Positions 1 to 5,385 of a DNA stretch of 5,591 nt are shown here, piece by piece. Position 1 is the first letter of the stretch. Every line of letters starts with the position of its first letter. The DNA comes from Chloroflexota bacterium (GTDB lineage Bacteria > Chloroflexota > Dehalococcoidia > JACQUE01). The translations under genes and the position numbers were made by a program. The notes beneath the pieces are model-generated. The model searched no databases, was not told the origin of the DNA, and was given only the letters and a program-made list of their open reading frames with translations. The stretch is taken from contig JACQUE010000124.1 of the NCBI GenBank assembly GCA_016210425.1, forward strand, positions 1 to 5,591, written 5' to 3'.

Positions 1-67
1 CGGCCGCCCGCCACTCAAACCGATCCCATCAGATACCTGGGCCTGATCACCCTTGGAGAAAAAGCTC

Positions 68-112
68 ACTGACAAAATCGCTGAACACTTAGACTGACAG
101 AATCCCTGGACA
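68..112. repeat. Imperfect 20-bp direct repeat upstream of ribBA
   Basis: Two copies, 68-87 and 93-112, match at 17 of 20 positions. Each carries the core ACTGACA.AATC followed by .CTG.ACA. They are separated by 5 bp, giving a 25-bp period. No convincing third copy precedes or follows. The pair lies about 25-70 bp upstream of the predicted -35 box of ribBA, a position where an activator or repressor could bind. A regulatory role is inference only; the similarity itself is directly visible. Confidence 0.45.
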
Positions 113-135
113 ACGACACACCCTCCCAGCTTCGC

Positions 136-165
136 TTGACAGCGTTATCCCCCTTCTGCGAGAAT
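136..165 (+). promoter_or_regulatory. Predicted σ70 promoter of ribBA-ribH
   Basis: A perfect -35 hexamer TTGACA (136-141) is followed, after an 18-bp spacer, by GAGAAT (160-165), which matches 4 of 6 bases of the -10 consensus. Transcription would begin near 172, leaving a leader of roughly 55 nt before the ribBA ATG. That is too short to hold an FMN riboswitch (RFN element), and none of its conserved segments is seen in 1-227. The -35 box is good; the -10 box is only fair. Confidence 0.5.
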
Positions 166-214
166 CGAGGCAGCGTGTGTTGGGATATTCTCCACCTAGC
201 AATCCGTGGCCCTC

Positions 215-219
215 AGGAG
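215..219 (+). promoter_or_regulatory. Ribosome binding site deciding the ribBA start
   Basis: AGGAG lies 8 nt before the ATG at 228. It picks this ATG over the in-frame GTG at 177, which would add 17 residues (rich in Pro and Ser) and which sits almost at the predicted transcription start. Confidence 0.75.
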
Positions 220-227
220 TTACCGAT

Positions 228-1448
228 ATGCCATTGGCGAGTATCGAGGAATCCGTCAAAGACTTTCAGGAAGGCAAGTTTGTAATAATCGTCGATGACG
301 AAGACCGGGAGAACGAGGGTGATCTCTGCATCGCCGCTGAGAAGGTAACCCCGGAAGCCATTAACTACATGGCGAAGCACGGCCGCGGGCTCATCTGCAT
401 GCCGGTAATCGGACAGCGGCTGGACGAGCTTGAGATACCGATGGCCGTCGAGAACAATACGGCCCCCCTGGGCACCGCGTTCACCGTCTCCGTCGATGCC
501 CTCAAACATGTAACTACGGGGATATCCGCCCACGACCGCGCCGCCACCATCAAGGCCATCCTCGATCCTGCCACCAAGCCCCATGACCTCGCTCGCCCCG
601 GTCACATGTTTCCCCTTCGGGCGCGCGAGGGTGGAGTCCTTGTGCGTGGCGGCCAGACCGAGGCTGTAGTGGACCTGGCCTCCCTCGCCGGCCTCTACCC
701 TGCCGGCGTCATCTGCGAGATCATGAGCGACGATGGCACAATGGCGCGTATGCCTCAGTTGGAGAAGTTTGGCGCAGCAGAGGGCATCAAGATAATCAGC
801 GTCGCCCAGCTCATCGCCCACCGCCGGCGCACTGAGAAGCTTGTTCAGCGTGTAGCGGAGGCATCGCTTCCGACTCGCTTCGGTGAGTTCCGCGCCGTTG
901 CCTACCGCAGCACCATCCAGCCCTACAGCGGCGACGAGCACGTGGCCCTCGTCTTGGGCGACGTAGCCACCGATGAGCCGGTGCTGGTGCGCGTCCACAG
1001 CCAGTGCCTGACCGGCGATGTCTTCCGCAGCATGCGCTGCGACTGCGGCGACCAGGTTGACCTAGCGCTTACTGCTATTGCCGCCGAAGGGCGCGGTGTA
1101 TTCGTGTACCTGCGTCAGGAAGGCAGGGGCATAGGCTTGCACAATAAGATCCGTGCCTACGCGCTGCAGGACCAGGGTATGGACACCGTCGAGGCGAACC
1201 AGGCCCTCGGCTTTCCGGCTGACCTGCGCGAGTATGGCATAGGGGCGCAGATGCTTCAGGACCTTGGCGTGCGCCGCCTGCGTATCCTTACCAACAATCC
1301 GAAGAAGATGGCCGGCTTCGACGGTTACGGCATGGAGATCATCGAGCAGCTTCCTCTCATCGCCCCAATTAACGACAAGAACCGGCGCTACATGGAGACC
1401 AAGCGCGACAAGATGGGCCACATTCTAGGCAGGGAGGCGAAGAAGTGA
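228..1448 (+). CDS. ribBA: Bifunctional DHBP synthase / GTP cyclohydrolase II
   Basis: This cytosolic enzyme catalyses two entry reactions of riboflavin synthesis. Its N-terminal half turns ribulose 5-phosphate into 3,4-dihydroxy-2-butanone 4-phosphate plus formate. Its C-terminal half opens GTP to the diaminopyrimidine precursor. The 406-residue length is normal for RibBA. Residues 1 to about 200 are the RibB domain, with the acidic motif [10 protein letters not shown] (23-32), [10 protein letters not shown] (99-108), RPGHMFPL with the conserved His126, and CEI with Glu164. Residues from about 205 onward are the RibA domain: the zinc ligands Cys260, Cys271 and Cys273 are in HSQCLTGD...RCDCG, followed by RQEGRGIG (296-303) and TNNPKK (355-360). 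All expected catalytic motifs are present, so both activities are likely intact. The only small variation seen is HSQC where HSEC is common. It overlaps ribH by 4 nt and is probably transcribed with it from the promoter near 136-165. Confidence 0.97.
   Translation: MPLASIEESVKDFQEGKFVIIVDDEDRENEGDLCIAAEKVTPEAINYMAKHGRGLICMPVIGQRLDELEIPMAVENNTAPLGTAFTVSVDALKHVTTGISAHDRAATIKAILDPATKPHDLARPGHMFPLRAREGGVLVRGGQTEAVVDLASLAGLYPAGVICEIMSDDGTMARMPQLEKFGAAEGIKIISVAQLIAHRRRTEKLVQRVAEASLPTRFGEFRAVAYRSTIQPYSGDEHVALVLGDVATDEPVLVRVHSQCLTGDVFRSMRCDCGDQVDLALTAIAAEGRGVFVYLRQEGRGIGLHNKIRAYALQDQGMDTVEANQALGFPADLREYGIGAQMLQDLGVRRLRILTNNPKKMAGFDGYGMEIIEQLPLIAPINDKNRRYMETKRDKMGHILGREAKK
1431..1437 (+). promoter_or_regulatory. 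Ribosome binding site of ribH inside the end of ribBA
   Basis: AGGGAGG lies 7 nt before the GTG at 1445, within the last codons of ribBA. It supports GTG as the ribH start and translational coupling across the GTGA overlap. Confidence 0.7.
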
Positions 1449-1918
1449 GCCGCAACTACGAGGGGGCCCTGGACGGGAAGGGGCTGCGCATCGCCCTGGT
1501 GGTCTCCCGCTTCAACAGCTTCGTCACGGGTAGGCTCCTGGATGGCGCGAGGGATGCCTTGCTTCGCCACGGCGTCTCCCCCGAAGATATCGACGTTGCG
1601 CGCGTGCCCGGCTGCATGGAGATCCCGCTGGCGGCCAAGAAGCTGGCCGAGAGTCGCCGCTACGCTGCCGTCGTCGCTCTGGGAGCCGTCATCCGCGGCG
1701 AGACCCCCCACTTCGAGTACGTGGCCAGTGAGGCCAGCAGCGGCATTACCAGTGCCAGCCTGGAGACTGGGGTCCCTATCCTCTACGGCATCATTACGGC
1801 CGACAACTCGGAGCAGGCCATAGAGCGCGCCGGCATTAAGTCGGGCAACAAAGGCTACGATGCCGCAGTGGGTGCCCTTGAGATGGCCAACCTGCTCAAG
1901 GCGATTGGGGAGGAGTAA
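1445..1918 (+). CDS. ribH: 6,7-dimethyl-8-ribityllumazine synthase
   Basis: Lumazine synthase condenses 5-amino-6-ribitylaminouracil with 3,4-dihydroxy-2-butanone 4-phosphate, the penultimate step to riboflavin. Family members form pentamers or 60-subunit capsids in the cytosol. The 157-residue length is typical. Visible motifs are SRFNSFVT (21-28) near the pyrimidine-binding Phe23, [12 protein letters not shown] (54-65), [14 protein letters not shown] (80-93) with the probable catalytic His89, Arg128 in the phosphate-binding region, and [15 protein letters not shown] (134-148). The usual VPGAFEIP reads VPGCMEIP here, which is a mild variation. Translation starts at GTG, whose last two bases are part of the ribBA stop codon, so the two proteins are probably made in step. 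Its butanone substrate is the product of the N-terminal half of RibBA. Riboflavin synthase and RibD are not in view and must be encoded elsewhere. Confidence 0.97.
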   Translation: MSRNYEGALDGKGLRIALVVSRFNSFVTGRLLDGARDALLRHGVSPEDIDVARVPGCMEIPLAAKKLAESRRYAAVVALGAVIRGETPHFEYVASEASSGITSASLETGVPILYGIITADNSEQAIERAGIKSGNKGYDAAVGALEMANLLKAIGEE

Positions 1919-1961
1919 GTTATCCTCGGCTCGCTCGCTTTTGATTGGGCGGCGAGGCGCA

Positions 1962-2213
1962 TCAGATGATCTTGTAGACCTTGTCGCCCCGGCGCACCCG
2001 GTCCGGCACCTTTATGCCGATGGAGTCCCCAGGCTTGGCCTCCTGCACGTTCTGCCTGTCGATCTGCATCGAATCTACAGGCATCTCCAGGTCGGTCGTG
2101 TGGCCTTTGATGTGGATCCTGTCGCCCACCTTGAGAGGCGCGTTGAGGTCGATGCCGGCCACCACGACATGCGAAAAGTAGTCGCTTACAACTCCGATCT
2201 CCTCCTCCGGCAT
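1962..2213 (-). CDS. EF-Tu-domain-II-like β-barrel protein, 83 aa
   Basis: This small protein resembles domain II of translational GTPases without any GTPase domain, the type usually annotated as 'translation elongation factor-like protein'. Visible features are an opening GVVSDYFSHVVVAGIDL (7-23), then LKVGDRIHIKGHTTDLEMPVDSMQID (27-52), and VQEAKPGDSIGIKVPDRVRRGDKVYKI (56-82). The paired 'GD.I.I.G' and 'PGD.IGI.V...VR.GD.VY' elements are the hallmark of this barrel. It has no signal peptide or membrane segment, so it should be cytosolic. The start is ATG at 2213 because AAGGAGG lies 6 nt upstream; an ATG at 2237 would add 8 residues but would put the ribosome site inside the gene. It faces ribH tail to tail with a 43-bp gap, and its own promoter is predicted at 2307-2335. 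Its biological role is not known to me; RNA or ribosome binding is inference from the fold. Confidence 0.85.
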   Translation of the reverse strand: MPEEEIGVVSDYFSHVVVAGIDLNAPLKVGDRIHIKGHTTDLEMPVDSMQIDRQNVQEAKPGDSIGIKVPDRVRRGDKVYKII

Positions 2214-2219
2214 GGTCCA

Positions 2220-2226
2220 CCTCCTT
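2220..2226 (-). promoter_or_regulatory. Strong ribosome binding site of the EF-like gene
   Basis: Read on the minus strand this is AAGGAGG, a full Shine-Dalgarno match, 6 nt before the ATG at 2213. It is the best ribosome site in the window and suggests high expression of the small protein. It also fixes the start codon. Confidence 0.8.
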
Positions 2227-2280
2227 AGGGTTGTCATCCTCCATCGGGGTCTAATGGCGCAGACTGGATAGCCTGGATGA

Positions 2281-2299
2281 AAGGACTTGCCAAGGTCTT
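2281..2299. promoter_or_regulatory. Imperfect 19-bp palindrome at the predicted transcription start
   Basis: Centred on 2290, the bases read AAG..CTTG.CAAG..CTT, with 7 of 9 symmetric pairs complementary. The inner CTTG/CAAG and outer AAG/CTT arms match; positions 2284-2285 do not pair with 2295-2296. It lies directly downstream of the predicted -10 box of the EF-like gene, where a repressor could block transcription. A single-base centre makes an RNA hairpin unlikely, so a DNA operator is the better reading. Inference only. Confidence 0.3.
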
Positions 2300-2306
2300 A
2301 CATATA

Positions 2307-2335
2307 AGTATAGGGCAGACACACAAGCCCGTCCA
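2307..2335 (-). promoter_or_regulatory. Predicted σ70 promoter of the EF-like gene
   Basis: On the minus strand, TGGACG (2335-2330, 4 of 6 matches to TTGACA) is followed after 17 bp by TATACT (2312-2307, 5 of 6 matches to TATAAT). Transcription would start near 2300, about 85 nt before the ATG at 2213. The site sits right after the stop codon of the preceding minus-strand gene, so the small gene can be transcribed apart from the operon behind it. Confidence 0.45.
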
Positions 2336-2341
2336 TCGTAG

Positions 2342-3475
2342 CTAGGGCTGTATCTCGCGGTCATGCTCGTGCCAGGCCGCCTCAACGAGCGCCATGAGCC
2401 CGCCGGAGACCAGGGAATGCCCGCCCAGAACTATGGGGATCGGGGCTGAGAGCGCGGCTTCCGTGAACTCCCTGACCCACGGATGCCGAACTGCCGAGGG
2501 GCGGCCCAGGTCGGAGAGGAAGCGGTCAGGACGGCTGACGTGAAGGTGGAAGTGGTTGAAGATGACTCGGCTGTCGATGAAGGCTGCGTCCCCCAGCTCA
2601 GCCAAATGCCGGAAGAACCTGGTGGGACCGACCTGCTCCAGGTGGAAGCCCAGTAGGGAGCGCACCTCCCCACGCCCCACTCGTCCCTCGGCCTCCATGC
2701 CGCGCTCCTCCGCGAAAACCCGGACGCGGCAGGCCGTCTGCGATTCCAGGTAGGCCCACACCTGACTGCTTACCCGTCCGGCCACCAACAGATGCTTATC
2801 AGGGTCGGTGAAGACGGCGCAGGCGGCCCTGAGCGAAGATGTGTCTAGCGGCAAAGATGCCAACAGTTCCCCCGTCCGAGGGCCGATGTTTGGGTGGAGC
2901 GACAGGATAGCCAGGTCCAACGGTGAGTCTACATCCATCAGCGTTGTTGCGCTGCGCGGCAACTCCACCGGCGTCAGCTCTGCCTCGAGTCTAAGCGCTT
3001 GAGCAAGGGGGTTGTCGCGTTCGGGGAGGGTGATGGACTCGATGGCTAAGCCGGGCGTGAAGGCGACGATGTCTGAGGAGAAGATATTGTTGGCGATGAC
3101 GAGGCGGTCTCCTGAAGAGAGCTGGCGGACAATGGCCAGCAGTTCCTGCTCGGAGAGCAGCGGCCCCGCGCCGCCGCCGACGTAAAAGGGGCGCTCTAGA
3201 CGATGGCGGCGGATGATGTCGCGGAGGCACTCGCCGAAGTGAAAGGGGGAGCCGGTCCTTTCAATAATCACTGTGGAGGGCAGTCGGGACGCTAGTTCGG
3301 CGTCGTCGGTGGCAACGATCATCTTCTGGAAGGCTGCGCATCGTTCGGCGCGCTGGATGAGGTCCAGGGTGATGGCGCGATGGGCCGCGGCTACCATTGC
3401 CTCAAGGGAGTGGGAGCCACCAGCTCCGACGAAGGCCAGCAGCGCCGGCCCTTTGACCGTTGACGCTCGCGTCAT
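2342..3475 (-). CDS. Nucleotidyltransferase-fold protein of unknown function
   Basis: I do not recognise a named family. Residues 11 to about 195 read like a GT-A-fold nucleotidyltransferase of the MobA/CofC type. They contain ITLDLIQRAE...KMIVATDDAELA (35-62), a FYVGGGAGPLLSEQELLAIV stretch (97-116) that lines up with the usual 'vlpaDlPLLs.eeL', and MDVDSPLDLAIL (180-191), matching the usual 'DiDtpeDl'. Two expected features are missing: the N-terminal Gly-rich loop has no GG.S.RMG..K signature (it reads AFVGAGGSHSLEAM), and Ala103 stands where the first metal-binding Asp is expected. The C-terminal half (about 200-377) is unlike anything I know; FNHFHLH (306-312) and GGHSLVSGGLM (351-361) stand out. 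No signal peptide is seen. Its ATG overlaps the stop of the kinase gene (ATGA). A G-rich AGGGGG lies only 1 nt before the start, too close to be ideal, so translation probably depends on coupling. Confidence 0.85.
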   Translation of the reverse strand: MTRASTVKGPALLAFVGAGGSHSLEAMVAAAHRAITLDLIQRAERCAAFQKMIVATDDAELASRLPSTVIIERTGSPFHFGECLRDIIRRHRLERPFYVGGGAGPLLSEQELLAIVRQLSSGDRLVIANNIFSSDIVAFTPGLAIESITLPERDNPLAQALRLEAELTPVELPRSATTLMDVDSPLDLAILSLHPNIGPRTGELLASLPLDTSSLRAACAVFTDPDKHLLVAGRVSSQVWAYLESQTACRVRVFAEERGMEAEGRVGRGEVRSLLGFHLEQVGPTRFFRHLAELGDAAFIDSRVIFNHFHLHVSRPDRFLSDLGRPSAVRHPWVREFTEAALSAPIPIVLGGHSLVSGGLMALVEAAWHEHDREIQP

Positions 3476-4431
3476 GCCCCCTGCTTAGATCGGCACGGGC
3501 GCTTGAACGCCATCACTTCCACCTTGTCCAAAAGCGCTTCTACGTCCCGTCGGGAGCAGGGGCGGATGCCCGGCGAGATGTAGGTGGCTGCGCCGGCGGC
3601 CGTTCCCAGGCGGAGCCCCTCAGAAAGCGATCCGCCCCGCTTGAGCGTCATGACCACGCCGGCCACGAAGGCGTCACCGGCGCCCACGGCGCTCGTGCCT
3701 GTGATGCGGGGGGGCGTCGCCCGCCAGACACCCTCGTCGTTCACGCCGACGCATCCTCTCGCCCCCATGGTAACGATGACGGTCGGCAGGCCTCGGGAGT
3801 GGAGCTTGCGGGCGGCGCTGATTATGCTGGCGTCGCCGCGCACTTCCCTCGCCAGGAGACGTTCCAGCTCTCGGCGGTTTACCTTCACTAGGTCGGGGCG
3901 GGCCTCTATGCCCAGTGAGAGGGCGCTCCCGTCGGCGTCCAGCGTGGTGCGGGCGCCGACGGCCCTGGCGAAGGCGATGATGCGGGCGTAGATATCGGGC
4001 TCGATCAGCGGTGGGATGCTGCCCGCGATGACGAGCCAGTCCCCGTCTTTGATGTGTCTCTTCAGGCGGATGAAGAGTTCGTCAACACTGCGATGGGCCG
4101 TCTCCGGCCCCCGGTCGCTGAGGATGGTGTGGTTGGTGCTCTTATGGTCGATGATGGTGATGTTAGTGCGTGTCTGGCCTCTGGTGTGAACGAAATCGCA
4201 GAAGATCTCCTGGTTCTGCAGCGTGTGCTCTATGTAACGCCCGATGCCGCCGGCCAAAAACCCCAGGGCCACAGTCTCCTCGCCCAACTCCTTGAGCATA
4301 CGCGAGACGTTGATCCCCTTGCCGCCCGGCTCGGTGCGGCTGGCCAGCACCCGGTTCGTGTCGTTAAGGACCAGCTTCTCGATCTCGAAGGTCTGGTCAA
4401 CCGCCGGGTTCAGCGTCACTGTGTAGATCAT
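3472..4431 (-). CDS. PfkB-family sugar kinase, 1-phosphofructokinase/LacC type
   Basis: This is a ribokinase-fold ATP-dependent kinase of 319 residues, the usual length for the FruK/LacC/PfkB group that phosphorylates fructose 1-phosphate, tagatose 6-phosphate or fructose 6-phosphate. It begins MIYTVTLNPAVDQTF, typical of this subgroup. Further motifs are GGKGINVSRML (36-46, first PfkB signature), AGSIP (136-140), VKVNRRELE (182-190) in place of the commoner 'KPN..E', and SAVGAGDAFVAG (247-258, second signature) with catalytic Asp253. All catalytic parts are present, so it should be active. No fructose PTS gene is nearby, so the exact substrate cannot be read from context. It follows the crotonase gene by 23 nt and overlaps the next gene by ATGA, which points to one transcript. 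No good Shine-Dalgarno site is seen before the ATG at 4431. The C-terminal tail (about 305-319) is basic and not part of the core fold. Confidence 0.9.
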   Translation of the reverse strand: MIYTVTLNPAVDQTFEIEKLVLNDTNRVLASRTEPGGKGINVSRMLKELGEETVALGFLAGGIGRYIEHTLQNQEIFCDFVHTRGQTRTNITIIDHKSTNHTILSDRGPETAHRSVDELFIRLKRHIKDGDWLVIAGSIPPLIEPDIYARIIAFARAVGARTTLDADGSALSLGIEARPDLVKVNRRELERLLAREVRGDASIISAARKLHSRGLPTVIVTMGARGCVGVNDEGVWRATPPRITGTSAVGAGDAFVAGVVMTLKRGGSLSEGLRLGTAAGAATYISPGIRPCSRRDVEALLDKVEVMAFKRPCRSKQGA

Positions 4432-4454
4432 GAGTCAGCGCTCGTTTACTAGTG

Positions 4455-5255
4455 CTATCGCCCCTGGAAGTGGGGCTCTCGCTTCTCCCGGAAGGCCGCC
4501 GCCCCCTCCACTCGGTCCTGCGTCTGCCCGACGATACCCTGCGCCCATGTCTCCTGGATGATCTGCTGGCGCAGGATAGCCTCCGAGCTCCAGCGTGTCA
4601 CTCGCTTCATCAGCTCGATGGTCACCGAGGGCCCGCTTGCGATGCGGTTCGCCAGCTCATAAGTGGCCTCCATCAACTGATCATGGGGCACTACCTTGCT
4701 GACCAGGCGGATGCGCTCGGCCTCATGGGCGTCGATCATATCACCAGTGTACATAAGCTCCAGCGCCTTCGAAAGACCAACGTGGAGCGGAAGTAGGAAA
4801 GTCGCACCTGAGTCGGGCACGAGGGCGCGACGGACGAATATGCAGGAGAAGCGGGCAGCCTCGGAGGCGATGCGGATGTCGCAGGCCATCGCGTAGCTGA
4901 ATCCCGCGCCCACGGCCACACCGTTTACGGCGGCGATGGTCGGTTTGCCGAGGCCGTATAGGCTTGTCGTTATCTTACCGAAGCGGGCGAAGGGCTCCAT
5001 GAGATCGTTGCGACCTTCGGGCTCCAGTTCATCGTTGGGCCCTTGAGATGGGGTCTGGTCGGCGCCGGAGCAGAATCCTCGACCGTTGCCGGTTAGCACC
5101 AGCACCTTGGTGGCGTCATCGGTCGCCACGTCCGCCAGAGCGTGCGCCACCTCCTGGCAGAGCCGCTGGCTCAAGGCATTCAGCTTGTCGGGGCGGTTCA
5201 GTGTGAGTGTGGCGACGCCATCCTTCTTCTCCAGGATGATGTTGCGGTACTCCAT
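4455..5255 (-). CDS. Enoyl-CoA hydratase/isomerase family protein, PaaG-like
   Basis: This is a crotonase-fold protein of 266 residues acting on an acyl-CoA in the cytosol. The opening MEYRNIILEKKDGVATLTLNRPDKLNAL region is typical. The CoA/oxyanion-hole parts are GRGFCSGAD (58-66) and AAVNGVAVGAG (108-118). By alignment from memory with rat mitochondrial enoyl-CoA hydratase, both catalytic glutamates are absent: Ser120 stands for Glu144 and Phe140 for Glu164. Asp148 in LVPDSG (145-150) falls where dienoyl-CoA isomerase and PaaG carry a catalytic Asp. A double-bond or epoxide isomerase is therefore more likely than a hydratase; the substrate is unknown. The C-terminal trimer-contact segment ends with the usual F.EKREP.F.GR. 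The ATG at 5255 is chosen because it matches family N-termini and has CGGAGG 11 nt upstream. An in-frame ATG at 5306 would lie on the predicted -10 box. It is the first gene of the minus-strand operon. Confidence 0.9.
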   Translation of the reverse strand: MEYRNIILEKKDGVATLTLNRPDKLNALSQRLCQEVAHALADVATDDATKVLVLTGNGRGFCSGADQTPSQGPNDELEPEGRNDLMEPFARFGKITTSLYGLGKPTIAAVNGVAVGAGFSYAMACDIRIASEAARFSCIFVRRALVPDSGATFLLPLHVGLSKALELMYTGDMIDAHEAERIRLVSKVVPHDQLMEATYELANRIASGPSVTIELMKRVTRWSSEAILRQQIIQETWAQGIVGQTQDRVEGAAAFREKREPHFQGR

Positions 5256-5266
5256 CAGAAGGGCAA

Positions 5267-5272
5267 CCTCCG
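5267..5272 (-). promoter_or_regulatory. Ribosome binding site of the crotonase gene
   Basis: On the minus strand this reads CGGAGG, 11 nt before the ATG at 5255. The spacing is a little long; a CTG at 5258 would be 8 nt away but is a rare start codon. The site rules out the longer form beginning at 5306. Confidence 0.55.
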
Positions 5273-5301
5273 TTATTAATACCACAGGATCAAGCTTGTT
5301 T

Positions 5302-5329
5302 ATCATACTATCTGATCTGGCGCTGTCAA
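5302..5329 (-). promoter_or_regulatory. Strong σ70 promoter of the crotonase-kinase-transferase operon
   Basis: On the minus strand a perfect TTGACA (5329-5324) is followed, after 16 bp, by TATGAT (5307-5302, 5 of 6 matches to TATAAT). Transcription would start near 5295, giving a leader of about 40 nt that holds the ribosome site. This is the best promoter match in the window and probably drives all three genes down to 2342. Confidence 0.65.
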
Positions 5330-5335
5330 GGCAGG

Positions 5336-5365
5336 TTGACCGGTGGAGAGGCGGACTGCTAGTCT
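5336..5365 (+). promoter_or_regulatory. Possible weak promoter of the DUF763 gene
   Basis: TTGACC (5336-5341, 5 of 6 matches) is followed after 18 bp by TAGTCT (5360-5365, only 3 of 6 matches). Transcription would start near 5372, right at the ribosome site AAAAGGG (5373-5379), leaving a very short leader. The -35 box is back to back with that of the opposite promoter, 6 bp apart. The -10 box is poor, so this call is tentative. Confidence 0.25.
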
Positions 5366-5385
5366 GGAGCTGAAAAGGGTTGACT

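Noticed and set aside
1..72. Possible end of an upstream plus-strand gene (open from 1 to a TGA at 70-72)
   Set aside because: The 23 residues match no family I recognise, and a run of this length without a stop is expected by chance. An upstream gene cannot be confirmed.
177..227. Longer ribBA beginning at GTG 177
   Set aside because: The extra 17 residues are rich in Pro and Ser and unlike RibB N-termini. There is no ribosome site before 177, whereas AGGAG stands 8 nt before ATG 228.
1..227. FMN riboswitch before ribBA
   Set aside because: None of the conserved RFN segments is seen, and the predicted leader of about 55 nt is too short.
213..998. Open frame of 261 codons antisense to ribBA
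   Set aside because: It mirrors the codon bias of a GC-rich gene. Its protein has no recognisable motif and ribBA is unmistakable on the other strand.
1919..1961. Bidirectional terminator between ribH and the EF-like gene
   Set aside because: Only 5-bp stems can be formed (for example CTCGC 1934-1938 with GCGAG 1952-1956, loop 13), and there is no T-run on either strand.
2313..2330. Terminator hairpin after the nucleotidyltransferase-like gene (GGGC at 2313-2316 with GCCC at 2327-2330)
   Set aside because: A 4-bp stem with a 10-nt loop and no following U-run; it overlaps the predicted promoter spacer and is probably chance.
5256..5306. Longer crotonase protein starting at ATG 5306
   Set aside because: That ATG lies on the predicted -10 box, so it could not be on the transcript. 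The added residues are not typical of the family, and the ribosome site fits 5255.
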